A DNA stretch of 38,285 nucleotides. Origin: Rhodoferax sp. Lineage in GTDB: Bacteria > Pseudomonadota > Gammaproteobacteria > Burkholderiales > Burkholderiaceae_C. The position numbers and the translations under genes were made by a program. The stretch spans positions 1 through 38,285 of the forward strand of contig NZ_JAABQC010000015.1 in the NCBI RefSeq assembly GCF_011391645.1, read 5' to 3'. The notes beneath the pieces were generated by a model that saw only the letters and a list, made by a program, of their open reading frames with translations, was not told the origin of the DNA and did no database searches. Shown piece by piece: positions 9,475 to 17,524 of the stretch; the stretch's first letter is position 1; each line of letters begins with the position of its first letter.

Positions 9475-10017
9475 TCAGTTGGCAGAGCTTTCCAGCGGCG
9501 GATAGCTTGCTGGCAAGGGTGGCAACACCTTGGAGGCGGCAGCCTGAGGTGCCGCAGCCGTGGCGTTGAGGCTCTCTTGCGACATTTCCAGCACGGGCAC
9601 TGTGCCGCTCCTTTTGCCAGAATCGAGCGATGCCACAAATTCAGCCTCGCTTGGCAGCGGGTCGGCTTCAACCTTGCTCAAAAGGTCGCCGTTGAAGAAC
9701 ACCGTGACCCGGCGCGACTGCGTCTCGACACCCTGGCGCTTGAAAGTGAACACATAGTCCCAGCGATCCCCATGAAAAACACTGGTGAGCAACGGCGTCC
9801 CCAGAATATCGCGCACCTGCGCACGGGTCATGCCCTCCTTGAGCGCCGCAGCTTGCTCGCGCGACACAAAATTGCCCTGAACGATGTCAATTTTGTAGAC
9901 CGAGACCAGACCGACGACCTGATTGCTGGCCTGGTCGAGGCTGCCACACGCGGCCAGACCAAACAACAGAAAGCCTGACAAAGTCAAGCGGGCAGAACGA
10001 AGCAAGGACTTGGACAT
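9475..10017 (-). CDS. bamE: Outer membrane protein assembly factor BamE (SmpA/OmlA)
   Basis: A small lipoprotein of the BAM complex that inserts beta-barrel proteins in the outer membrane. From ATG 10017 it is 180 residues; a further in-frame ATG 30 bases upstream is less likely because it lengthens the signal peptide. The hydrophobic region ends in the lipobox LAAC (SGFLLFGLAACGS). The SmpA/OmlA fold follows (REQAAALKEGMTRAQVRDIL, then HGDRWDYVFTFKRQG). The C-terminal roughly 60 residues are Ala/Pro/Ser-rich and longer than in E. coli BamE, and have no clear domain. In many relatives the neighbour on this side is fur; here it is hprK, 89 bases away. Confidence 0.93.
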   Translation of the reverse strand: MSKSLLRSARLTLSGFLLFGLAACGSLDQASNQVVGLVSVYKIDIVQGNFVSREQAAALKEGMTRAQVRDILGTPLLTSVFHGDRWDYVFTFKRQGVETQSRRVTVFFNGDLLSKVEADPLPSEAEFVASLDSGKRSGTVPVLEMSQESLNATAAAPQAAASKVLPPLPASYPPLESSAN

Positions 10018-10106
10018 GGGCTGAGAGTGGGTAGCGAATAATCGGACCATTGTACTGGTTGCCCCCGGTTCAACCGACACGCCCTGCAGCCCCGCCCGGC
10101 CTGGCT

Positions 10107-11057
10107 TCAGGTGGATTCACTCATCGCCAGGCGATGGCGCTCAACAAAGTCTTTGTAGGTGTCGACCCCGCGCATTTGCAGAATCGTGTTGCGCACGGCG
10201 GCTTCCACCAGCACCGCAATATTGCGCCCGGCAACCACCTGGATCACCACTTTGCGAACCGGTACATCCAGCACATCCTGGGTCAGGGGCTCATAGGGAA
10301 GGCGCTCGTAATCCCGCTCCATGGTTTCGCGGCGGACCAGGTGAACGATCAACTGCAGGCGCTTTTTGCGGCGCACCGCGGTTTCACCAAAAATGCCGCG
10401 GATATCGAGCAGGCCAATACCGCGCACTTCCAGCAAATTGAGCAACAGGTCGGGGCAACGCCCCTCGATCGTGTCCTGGTTGATGCGGTAGAGATCAACC
10501 GCATCGTCAGCCACCAGGCCGTTGCCGCGCGATATCAGTTCCAGCCCCAACTCACTTTTGCCCAGGCCGGACTCGCCCGTGATCAGCACGCCCAGGCCCA
10601 GAATATCCATGAACACGCCATGCATGGTGCAGCGATCGGCAAAATGCTTGGACAGGTAGGCGCGCAGCACGTCGATGACAAAGGCGGACGAGCCGTCCGT
10701 GGAAAACATCGGGATCTGGGCACGCTCACACATGGACGACAGTGCCTCGGGCGCGATCTGGCCGTCCGCCAGCACCAGCACCGGGGGCTCCAGCGTCACG
10801 ATGCGGCCAATGCGACGGGCGCAGTCGTCAGGCGTCGCGTTGACAAGGTAGGCGACCTCGCGCTCGCCCAGTATCTGCACCCGGTAGGGATGAATGTAAT
10901 TGAGGTAGCCCACCAGATCGGCGCCCGAACGGGCCGCGCGCACCGCCACTTCGTCAAAGCGCCGCTCGGAGGCGCCCAGGCCTGCCACCCACTCCCAGTG
11001 CAAGCTGGCGCGAAACTCCTCAAAGAGCACGTCGGCGCTGATGACATTGGGCTTCAT
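10107..11057 (-). CDS. hprK: HPr kinase/phosphorylase
   Basis: A bifunctional enzyme that phosphorylates HPr on serine and reverses the reaction. In Betaproteobacteria it works with the nitrogen-type PTS rather than carbon catabolite control alone. It has 316 residues. The N-terminal DRTGG-like domain covers about 1-130. The Walker A loop GESGLGKS is at 161-168, His146 lies just before it, and [16 protein letters not shown] near residue 205-220 is the HprK/P signature. The C-terminal helices complete the hexamer-forming fold. It follows ptsN by 47 bases, so hpf-ptsN-hprK form a regulatory cassette. Confidence 0.96.
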   Translation of the reverse strand: MKPNVISADVLFEEFRASLHWEWVAGLGASERRFDEVAVRAARSGADLVGYLNYIHPYRVQILGEREVAYLVNATPDDCARRIGRIVTLEPPVLVLADGQIAPEALSSMCERAQIPMFSTDGSSAFVIDVLRAYLSKHFADRCTMHGVFMDILGLGVLITGESGLGKSELGLELISRGNGLVADDAVDLYRINQDTIEGRCPDLLLNLLEVRGIGLLDIRGIFGETAVRRKKRLQLIVHLVRRETMERDYERLPYEPLTQDVLDVPVRKVVIQVVAGRNIAVLVEAAVRNTILQMRGVDTYKDFVERHRLAMSEST

Positions 11058-11104
11058 GAAGAACGCTCCGGCTCAGATTTTTCGGGCAGAACCAGGCGAA
11101 TGGC

Positions 11105-11563
11105 TTACGCCGACTGCCAGATGGCAATGCGCTGGTACAAATCAGCGGCATCGCGGGATGTCAGGAGCTGTTCGCGCAGTGGCGCGTCGCTGAGCATTTC
11201 GGCAATTTCCGACAATATTTCAAGGTGTTTCTGCGTGGCAGCCTCTGGCACCAGCAAAAAAATCATCAGTCCGACCGGCTGCTCATCAGGCGCATCGAAG
11301 CCGATCGGCTGGGCCAACTGAAAAACCGCGGCCATCGGTGCCTTGAGCCCCTTGATACGACCGTGGGGTATGGCCACGCCGTGCCCCAAACCGGTGGAAC
11401 CCAGCCGCTCCCTTGAAAAAAGGCTGTCGGTGACCAGCGCACGACTCAAGCCATGCAGATTTTCGAACAACAAGCCCACCTCTTCAAAAGCTCTTTTTTT
11501 ACTTGAAACGTCCACTTGGACCAGTACTTGTTCAGCCGAAAGGATGGATGCGAGTCGATTCAT
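11105..11563 (-). CDS. ptsN: PTS IIA-like nitrogen-regulatory protein PtsN
   Basis: The cytosolic phosphoryl acceptor at the end of the PTS-Ntr chain, controlling potassium, nitrogen and envelope functions. It has 152 residues from ATG 11563. The active-site His is His67 in GLGHGVAIPHGRIKG, the standard EIIA-Ntr motif. A longer in-frame extension to 11617 runs back through the terminator hairpin and is unlikely to be coding. It lies between hpf and hprK; a terminator-like hairpin separates it from hpf, so its expression may depend on read-through or its own promoter. Confidence 0.95.
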   Translation of the reverse strand: MNRLASILSAEQVLVQVDVSSKKRAFEEVGLLFENLHGLSRALVTDSLFSRERLGSTGLGHGVAIPHGRIKGLKAPMAAVFQLAQPIGFDAPDEQPVGLMIFLLVPEAATQKHLEILSEIAEMLSDAPLREQLLTSRDAADLYQRIAIWQSA

Positions 11564-11599
11564 GATGTACTTTAAAGGTGCGCGATGAAAATTTGGCAC

Positions 11600-11629
11600 A
11601 AAAAAAGCCGCACACACTTGCGCGCGGCT
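11600..11629 (-). terminator. Rho-independent terminator or attenuator between hpf and ptsN
   Basis: On the minus strand, AGCCGCGCGC pairs with GTGTGCGGCT around an AAGT loop: a 10-bp stem with two G-U pairs, followed by seven U. It lies 15 bases after the hpf stop and 36 bases before the ptsN start. It should limit ptsN-hprK transcription relative to hpf. Confidence 0.8.
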
Positions 11630-11643
11630 GCCCAGATTTTAAA

Positions 11644-11973
11644 TTACATCAGGCGCTTGGCCGCGTCATGATGATGTGATTGCAAGCGGTCTTTGTGACG
11701 CACCACCTGACGGTCCAGCTTGTCAACCAGTTCATCCACCGCTGCATACAGGTCAGCATGGGCACTTTCAGCGAACAACTCGATGCCTTTGATGTGGATA
11801 TTGCACTCGGCTTTTTGGCGCCGCTCCTTTTCCTTCATGTTTTCCAGCGTCAGCAGCACCCTGACATCCACCACCTGGTCAAAATGCCGCTTAATTCGAT
11901 CCAGCTTGCTGGTCACATAACTGCGCAAGGCAGGGGTAACTTCCAAATGGTGACCACTGATCGTCAAGTTCAT
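11644..11973 (-). CDS. hpf: Ribosome hibernation-promoting factor (short HPF)
   Basis: Binds the 30S decoding region and inactivates ribosomes in stationary phase. At 109 residues it is the short form, lacking the dimerising C-terminal domain of long HPF. It opens [20 protein letters not shown], with the basic [13 protein letters not shown] helix, then the [18 protein letters not shown] helix and a His-rich tail. A strong AGGAGG ribosome site sits 6-7 bases before the ATG. In many proteobacteria rpoN lies just upstream; here the 341 bases upstream hold no rpoN and the next gene is divergent corA. Confidence 0.95.
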   Translation of the reverse strand: MNLTISGHHLEVTPALRSYVTSKLDRIKRHFDQVVDVRVLLTLENMKEKERRQKAECNIHIKGIELFAESAHADLYAAVDELVDKLDRQVVRHKDRLQSHHHDAAKRLM

Positions 11974-12314
11974 AAAAGCCTCCTAAAGCTCTTGGGTGTG
12001 AAAGCTGCCAGCGACGCTGGCAACCGGGAAAAAGTGTCGACTGACCATGTCATTGACTATGCTCCGGCTTAACGCATTTTGCAATTAATTTTTAATGATG
12101 CCATGCAGCATACTCCAGTTTTGACGGCGGCCGAATTGCCGCAAGGTGGGTGGCAATGCGATAATCGAGCGGTTGTCACGATGGCATTTTGACTGGCTGC
12201 GAGGCGCATGGACTCTCAGAATCGCCGGGTTCCAACATGCCAGCGCGCTACAGGGATTGAGCCCCGCCCACCCGACATAACGCTTGATGACCTACCTCTT
12301 TTGGGAGTGAGCGC
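11974..12314. other. Intergenic region between divergent hpf and corA
   Basis: 341 bases with no credible gene. It holds the hpf ribosome site and leader, a 17-bp perfect palindrome at 12006-12022, an AT-rich patch around 12070-12095 that is a likely promoter location, and a GGGAGTG ribosome site directly before corA. I found no sigma-54 promoter with correct spacing. Confidence 0.6.
12006..12022. promoter_or_regulatory. Perfect 17-bp palindrome in the hpf leader
   Basis: TGCCAGCG and CGCTGGCA flank a single central A. It lies about 33-49 bases upstream of the hpf ATG. With a one-base centre it is a poor RNA hairpin loop and looks more like a protein-binding dyad. The binding factor is unknown. 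Confidence 0.4.
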
Positions 12315-13301
12315 ATGCTCAATATCTTCACCCTCGCCAACGGCCGCCTGTTTCAGGAAGAGATCGAGTCTCTTGAAGAACTGTCGCGTTTCCAGCCGAT
12401 CTGGGTTGACCTGGAGTCGCCCACACTCGAAGAAAAGCGCTGGATCAAGCAGTATTTCGGGCTTTCGATTCCCGAGGACGCGATGGACGAGGACATTGAG
12501 GAATCGGCCCGCTTTTACAAGGAAGACAACGGCGAACTCCACATTCGCAGTGACTTTCTGGTGGCCGACGAAGACGATCCACACACCGTGCGGGTGGCTT
12601 TTATCCTGAACCTGGACAATGCCGAGCTCAAAAGCAAGGGCGTGCTGTTTTCGATCCACGACGAAGATGTGCCGGTGTTCCGGCTGCTGCGCATGCGTGC
12701 CCGGCGGGCTCCCGGCCTGATTGAGGACGCCAAGGAAGTCCTGCTCAAGCTGTTTGACGCCGACGCCGAATACTCGGCCGATACCCTCGAAGAGATTTAC
12801 GACGAACTGGAAAAAGCCAGTGCCAAGGTGCTCTCGGGCGACGTGACCGACGCGCTGGCCGGCGAGGTGCTGGGCGCCATCGCGCGCCACGAGGACATGA
12901 ACGGGCGTATCCGGCGCAACGCAATGGACACCCGGCGCGCGGTCAGCTTCATGATGCGCACCAAAATGCTCAACAGCGAACAGTTTGAAGATGCGCGGCA
13001 AATTTTGCGCGACATCGACTCGCTCGACTCGCACACGGCCTTTTTGTTCGACAAGATCAACTTTTTGATGGATGCCACGGTCGGCTTCATCAACATCAAC
13101 CAGAACAAGATCATCAAGATCTTCTCGGTGGCCAGCGTGGCGCTGTTGCCGCCGACCCTGATTGCCAGTTTGTACGGCATGAACTTCAAGTTCATGCCCG
13201 AGCTCGACTGGGCCATGGGCTACCCCTACGCGCTGGGCCTGATGCTGGCCAGCGCCCTGGTGCCCATGTGGTACTTCAGAAAACGCGGCTGGCTCAAATA
13301 G
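12315..13301 (+). CDS. corA: Magnesium/cobalt transporter CorA
   Basis: A pentameric inner membrane channel for Mg2+ (also Co2+ and Ni2+). It has 328 residues. The first ~260 form the cytoplasmic funnel, with long helices such as TLEEIYDELEKASAKVLSG. Two C-terminal transmembrane helices follow, joined by the periplasmic selectivity motif YGMN (Tyr287-Asn290) and the MPELDW loop. The protein ends in a basic RKRGWLK tail. The start is ATG 12315 after a GGGAGTG site. Its stop directly abuts the mtnN stop on the opposite strand. Confidence 0.96.
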   Translation: MLNIFTLANGRLFQEEIESLEELSRFQPIWVDLESPTLEEKRWIKQYFGLSIPEDAMDEDIEESARFYKEDNGELHIRSDFLVADEDDPHTVRVAFILNLDNAELKSKGVLFSIHDEDVPVFRLLRMRARRAPGLIEDAKEVLLKLFDADAEYSADTLEEIYDELEKASAKVLSGDVTDALAGEVLGAIARHEDMNGRIRRNAMDTRRAVSFMMRTKMLNSEQFEDARQILRDIDSLDSHTAFLFDKINFLMDATVGFININQNKIIKIFSVASVALLPPTLIASLYGMNFKFMPELDWAMGYPYALGLMLASALVPMWYFRKRGWLK

Positions 13302-14060
13302 TTATTTTTGCGGTCGCAACCTGATGAACTGGCCTACCACGGCCAGCGCATAGGGACTGGCCACCTGGTTGACAAAATCAGAAAAGTCCAGGTGCGCCTG
13401 GGCATCGGCCCGGTCTGAAATGGTGCGCATGGCGGCAAAAGGCACGCCGAAGTCATGGCACACCTGCGCCACCGCAGCGCCCTCCATCTCGACCGCCAGA
13501 GGCTCATGGCCGGCAGCCTGCAGGTCAGCGCGCATGAGCGCCGCCGCAGAAGGGTCGCAGACAAACTGGTCACCGCTGGCAATCAGGCCGCGGTGAATGA
13601 CGGGTGCCTCCAGCAGCAAACTGCGATGAAAATGCTCCCCCACGCCCGCCAGACCGGTCCGCGCGGCTTCCAGCAAGACAGCAGACAGCGAGGGGTCGCA
13701 GTCAAATGTCGAGCGTCCGTAGAGCGGTATTTCATAGCGGGGGAAAAGCGGCGCCGAGTTCAGGTCGTGCTGGATAAAGGCATCCGCCACCACCACGTCG
13801 CCCACCTTGACACCGGTTCCCACGCCGCCCGCCACGCCGGTGAAGAGCACGCTTTTGACCCCAAACGCCTCCACCAGCACTGTGGTGGTGGTGGCCGCGG
13901 CCACCTTGCCGACCTTGGTCAGCACCAGCACCACGTTCTGCCCCGCCCACTGGCCGCACCAGAAGGTGCGCCCGGCACGCTTGACACGTTGCGGGTTGAC
14001 CAGTTGCTCCAGCAAGCCCCGCTGCTCATCAAGCAGCGCGCTCATGATGGCCAGCGTCAA
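13302..14060 (-). CDS. mtnN: 5'-methylthioadenosine/S-adenosylhomocysteine nucleosidase
   Basis: Splits adenine from MTA and SAH in the methionine salvage and methyl cycle; cytosolic. It has 252 residues, slightly longer than the ~232 of E. coli. Early residues MSALLDEQRGLLEQL carry the proton-donating Glu region. FTGVAGGVGTGVKVGDVV is the nucleoside phosphorylase-fold glycine loop. VEMEGAAVAQVC near residue 195 binds the ribose, and RTISDRAD near 217 holds the catalytic Asp. It stands alone, converging with corA. Confidence 0.93.
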   Translation of the reverse strand: MTLAIMSALLDEQRGLLEQLVNPQRVKRAGRTFWCGQWAGQNVVLVLTKVGKVAAATTTTVLVEAFGVKSVLFTGVAGGVGTGVKVGDVVVADAFIQHDLNSAPLFPRYEIPLYGRSTFDCDPSLSAVLLEAARTGLAGVGEHFHRSLLLEAPVIHRGLIASGDQFVCDPSAAALMRADLQAAGHEPLAVEMEGAAVAQVCHDFGVPFAAMRTISDRADAQAHLDFSDFVNQVASPYALAVVGQFIRLRPQK

Positions 14061-14083
14061 ATGCGCCCCCCTGCCAATTGATT

Positions 14084-14184
14084 ATTCCGTTTCCAAATCA
14101 TTTGTGTCTAGGCGCGAAGCCGCAGGCAGTGCTGTAGCACGACAAGGCGAAGCAACAACGACACGGGTGATTTAGAAATGGAAT
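14084..14184. repeat. 101-bp imperfect palindromic extragenic element
   Basis: The arm at 14084-14108 (ATTCCGTTTCCAAATCA...) and the complement of 14160-14184 (ATTCCATTTCTAAATCA...) match at about 20 of 25 positions. The centre holds GTGCT-GT-AGCAC (14129-14140), so the whole element folds to a cruciform. It fills the gap between the fadD-type stop and mtnN, and its right arm touches the stop codon at 14184. The size and form suit a REP/MITE-like element; it may also act as a transcription barrier. Confidence 0.55.
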
Positions 14185-15857
14185 TATTTGCCACGCAGCT
14201 CACGCCGCAGAATCTTGCCGACCGGCGTTTTGGGCAGCTCGGCGCGGAACTCGACCACTTTGGGCTGCTTGTAGCCGGTGAGATTTTCCTTGCAGTAAGC
14301 CCGCACCTGCGCATCGGTAACGGTGGGGTCCTTTTTGACAATGACCAGCTTGACCGCCTCGCCGGTTTTTTCGTCTGGCATACCCACGCAGGCGCACTCC
14401 ATGATGCCGTCCATCTGCGAGACCACGTCTTCGAGCTCGGTCGGGAAGACGTTGAAGCCGCTCACCAGAATCATGTCTTTCTTGCGGTCCACTATTTTGA
14501 AATAGCCGCGGTCGTCCATCATGCCAATGTCACCCGACTTGAAATAACCGTCCGCCGTCATCACCTTGGCGGTCTCATCGGGGCGCTGCCAGTAGCCAGC
14601 CATCACCTGCGGGCCCTTGATGGCGATCTCGCCCGATTCACCCAGCGGCACCTCGTTGCCGTCGTCATCAAGCAGCTTGAGCCAGGTGCTGGGCACCGGC
14701 AGGCCGATCGTGCCCGAAAATTCGGTTCCGGTGACCGGATTGGCCGTGGCAATCGGCGAGGTCTCGCTCAGGCCATAACCCTCAACAATGGCGCAACCTG
14801 TTTTTTCCAGCCAAAGCTTGGCCACGGCACTTTGCACCGCCGTGCCGCCCCCGGCAGACACCCGCAGGCTGCTCCAGTTCACCTTGCCAAAATCGGGGTG
14901 GTTGGCGAGGCCATTGAACAGGGTATTGACCGCCGGGAAGAAATGGATCTTGTGTTTGGCCAGCTCGGTCAGCACGGCCGGGAAGTCGCGCGGATTGGGG
15001 ATCAAAATCAGCTTGCCGCCAACGCGCATCGACATCATCATGCCCACGGTAAAGGCAAAGATATGGTACAGCGGCAAGGCGCAGACCGTGTTCATTTGCT
15101 CCCCCGCCGGAATTTTTTTCAAGGCCGGGTCAAACCAGTCATCGGTCTGCAGCAGGTTGGCCACCAGATTGCGCTGCAACAGCACCGCCCCTTTGGAGAC
15201 ACCGGTGGTGCCCCCGGTGTACTGCAACACCGCCACATCGTCAGGCTTGATGACCACTTTTTTCAAGCTGCCGCTGCTGGCCTTGGCAATTGCCGCGTTA
15301 AAGCGCACCGCGCTGGGCAGGCTGAATGCGGGCACCATCTTTTTAACGTTGCGCACCACGTAATTCACCAGGGTGCCCTTGAGCAGGCCGAACTGGTCGC
15401 CCATGGCGCACAACACGATGTGCTTGACCGGCGTGGCCGCCAGGCATTTCTCGAGCGTGGCGGCAAAATTCTCCAGAATCACGATGGCCTTGGCCCCCGA
15501 GTCCTTGAGCTGGTGCTCGAGTTCGCGCGCCGTGTACAGCGGGTTCACATTGACCAGCGTGTAGCCGGCCCGCAGAATGCCGGCCACGGCGATGGGGTAC
15601 TGCAGCACATTGGGCATCATGATGGCAACCCGGTCGCCCTTGGCCAGACCCAGACTTTGCAGATAAACGCCAAAGGTCTGGCTCAATTCATCCACCTGCT
15701 TGTAACTTTGCTCCAGGCCCATGAAGCTGAAGGCAGGCCGATCGGCAAACTTCTTGAAGCTCTCCTCCATCATGTCGACCATGGAGGCATATCGGCTCAC
15801 ATCAATATCGGAGGGCACGCCCGGTGGATAGCTCTTGAGCCAGATGCGATCGGTCAT
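14184..15857 (-). CDS. fadD: Long-chain fatty acid--CoA ligase
   Basis: Activates fatty acids to acyl-CoA through an acyl-AMP intermediate, for beta-oxidation or membrane recycling. It has 557 residues. The AMP-binding P-loop is YTGGTTGVSKGA near residue 215. GYGLSET near 360 is the A5 motif. GDIGMMDDRGYFKIVDRKKD near 450 carries the A7/A8 adenylation residues, and the C-terminal Lys is in KTPVGKILRRE. The start is ATG 15857, preceded by GGAG; upstream codons pass through the leader. The FadD assignment within the ligase superfamily is from overall similarity; chain-length preference cannot be read from sequence. Confidence 0.9.
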   Translation of the reverse strand: MTDRIWLKSYPPGVPSDIDVSRYASMVDMMEESFKKFADRPAFSFMGLEQSYKQVDELSQTFGVYLQSLGLAKGDRVAIMMPNVLQYPIAVAGILRAGYTLVNVNPLYTARELEHQLKDSGAKAIVILENFAATLEKCLAATPVKHIVLCAMGDQFGLLKGTLVNYVVRNVKKMVPAFSLPSAVRFNAAIAKASSGSLKKVVIKPDDVAVLQYTGGTTGVSKGAVLLQRNLVANLLQTDDWFDPALKKIPAGEQMNTVCALPLYHIFAFTVGMMMSMRVGGKLILIPNPRDFPAVLTELAKHKIHFFPAVNTLFNGLANHPDFGKVNWSSLRVSAGGGTAVQSAVAKLWLEKTGCAIVEGYGLSETSPIATANPVTGTEFSGTIGLPVPSTWLKLLDDDGNEVPLGESGEIAIKGPQVMAGYWQRPDETAKVMTADGYFKSGDIGMMDDRGYFKIVDRKKDMILVSGFNVFPTELEDVVSQMDGIMECACVGMPDEKTGEAVKLVIVKKDPTVTDAQVRAYCKENLTGYKQPKVVEFRAELPKTPVGKILRRELRGK

Positions 15858-15903
15858 TATGAATACTCCACTTGTTAAGTTTAAAACTGGATTTTCACCC
15901 GGA

Positions 15904-15921
15904 TGTAAGCTTCTGTAAGCT
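15904..15921. promoter_or_regulatory. Tandem TGTAAGCT repeat upstream of the acyl-CoA ligase
   Basis: TGTAAGCT occurs at 15904-15911 and 15914-15921, exactly 10 bp apart (one helical turn), 47-64 bases upstream of the fadD-type start. This spacing fits a regulator binding two adjacent half-sites on one face. It is not an obvious FadR or PsrA motif. Confidence 0.3.
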
Positions 15922-15978
15922 GTGTTTTCCCTTATTTGCATAAAAACCGAGATTGGCGGCGCGCGCTGCAAAACCCAT

Positions 15979-16002
15979 AAAAAAAGAGGCCCGAGGGCCT
16001 CT
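15979..16002 (-). terminator. Rho-independent terminator after pntB
   Basis: On the minus strand AGAGGCC-CTCG-GGCCTCT forms a 7-bp GC-rich stem with a four-base loop, followed by a run of U. It begins 22 bases after the pntB stop and precedes the acyl-CoA ligase, separating the two transcripts. Confidence 0.88.
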
Positions 16003-16024
16003 TCAGAAGGGGTTCACCGGCCAC

Positions 16025-17467
16025 TCACGCCTTCAAGGCCGTCAGCACCTCATCGAGCATCTTCTTGGCGTCACCAAACAGCATACGGTTGTTCTCCTTG
16101 TAGAACAGCGGGTTGTCCACGCCCGCATAGCCGGAGGCCATGCTGCGCTTCATGACGATCGAGGTCTTGGCCTTCCAGACTTCGAGCACCGGCATACCGG
16201 CAATCGGGCTGCTGGGGTCGTCCTGGGCACCGGGGTTGACGATGTCGTTGGCGCCAATCACCATCACCACGTCTGTTTTCGGGAAGTCGTCGTTCAACTC
16301 ATCCATCTCGAACACGATGTCGTAAGGCACCTTGGCCTCGGCCAGCAACACGTTCATGTGGCCCGGCATGCGTCCGGCCACCGGGTGAATGCCAAAGCGC
16401 ACATTGACACCTTTTTCACGCAGGTGCCTGGTGATCTCGAACACCGTGTGCTGGGCCTGCGCCACCGCCATGCCATAGCCCGGAACAATGACCACGCTCT
16501 TGGCCTCGCGCAGCAGCTCGGCAGTCTCCGGGGCACTGATCGGGGTGACCTCGCCGGCGGGTTGCGCGCCGTCACCGGCTGGTTTCGGTGCGGCACTGGC
16601 GGTGCCAAAGCCGCCAGCAATCACGCTGATGAAACTGCGCGCCATGGCCTTGCACATGATGTAGGACAGGATCGCGCCGCTGGAGCCGACCAAAGCACCG
16701 GTGACGATCAGCAAGTCGTTGGACAGCATGAAACCGGTGGCAGCCGCAGCCCAGCCCGAATAGCTGTTGAGCATGGACACCACCACCGGCATGTCAGCGC
16801 CGCCAATGGCCATCACCATGTGAATGCCAAACAGCAGGGCGATCACGGTCATCACAATCAAGGGCAACATGCCGTCGGCGATGGTGTGGGCGTTGACGAA
16901 CTCGCGACCAAACCAGATCACCACCAGCAGCCCGGTCAGGTTCAGCCAATGGCGCCCCGGCAACAGCAGCGGGTTGCCACTGATGCGCCCGGAGAGCTTG
17001 CCAAACGCCACAACGGAGCCAGAAAAAGTCACCGCACCAATCAGGATGCCAATATAAATTTCGATCTTGTGGATCGACTCTTCAGCGGAGGTCAAGGGGG
17101 TGCTCTGGCCATCGACCCAGTGGAACGACGCCGTCGGATCGATGAAGGTGGCAATACCCACCAGCATCGCTGCCAAACCCACCATGCTGTGCATCAAGGC
17201 GACCAGCTCTGGCATTTGCGTCATCTGCACCGTGCGCGCCGCGTACAACCCGACACTGCCGCCCACCAGCATGGCGCCGACGATCCAGGGCAGACCGGCC
17301 CAGGTCACCTGCGGACCAAACACCGTGGCCAGCACCGCCAGCGTCATGCCGATCATGCCGTAGAGGTTGCCGCGCAAGGCGGTTTGCTGGTTGGACAGGC
17401 CGCCCAGGCTCAGAATAAACAGTATGGTTGCGCCGATGTATGCAACCGTGGCCAGACTTGAAGACAT
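16025..17467 (-). CDS. pntB: NAD(P) transhydrogenase subunit beta
   Basis: With PntA it forms the inner membrane proton-translocating transhydrogenase that makes NADPH from NADH. It has 480 residues. About nine hydrophobic helices fill the first ~260 residues (for example [36 protein letters not shown]). The soluble NADP(H)-binding domain III follows ([16 protein letters not shown], then [20 protein letters not shown]). The C-terminus ([13 protein letters not shown]) is canonical. A 57-base gap to pntA holds a 7-bp hairpin (GGACAGA at 17495 with TCTGTCC at 17510), perhaps tuning relative expression. Confidence 0.97.
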   Translation of the reverse strand: MSSSLATVAYIGATILFILSLGGLSNQQTALRGNLYGMIGMTLAVLATVFGPQVTWAGLPWIVGAMLVGGSVGLYAARTVQMTQMPELVALMHSMVGLAAMLVGIATFIDPTASFHWVDGQSTPLTSAEESIHKIEIYIGILIGAVTFSGSVVAFGKLSGRISGNPLLLPGRHWLNLTGLLVVIWFGREFVNAHTIADGMLPLIVMTVIALLFGIHMVMAIGGADMPVVVSMLNSYSGWAAAATGFMLSNDLLIVTGALVGSSGAILSYIMCKAMARSFISVIAGGFGTASAAPKPAGDGAQPAGEVTPISAPETAELLREAKSVVIVPGYGMAVAQAQHTVFEITRHLREKGVNVRFGIHPVAGRMPGHMNVLLAEAKVPYDIVFEMDELNDDFPKTDVVMVIGANDIVNPGAQDDPSSPIAGMPVLEVWKAKTSIVMKRSMASGYAGVDNPLFYKENNRMLFGDAKKMLDEVLTALKA

Positions 17468-17524
17468 AGGTATCTCTTTTCTTAATCGGTCGAGGACAGA
17501 GCTGAAGATCTGTCCCCGAAGTCG

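Noticed and set aside
11974..12314. Sigma-54 promoter upstream of hpf (TGGCAT ... TTGCA)
   Set aside because: The elements are about 14 bases apart instead of 5, so the spacing is wrong.
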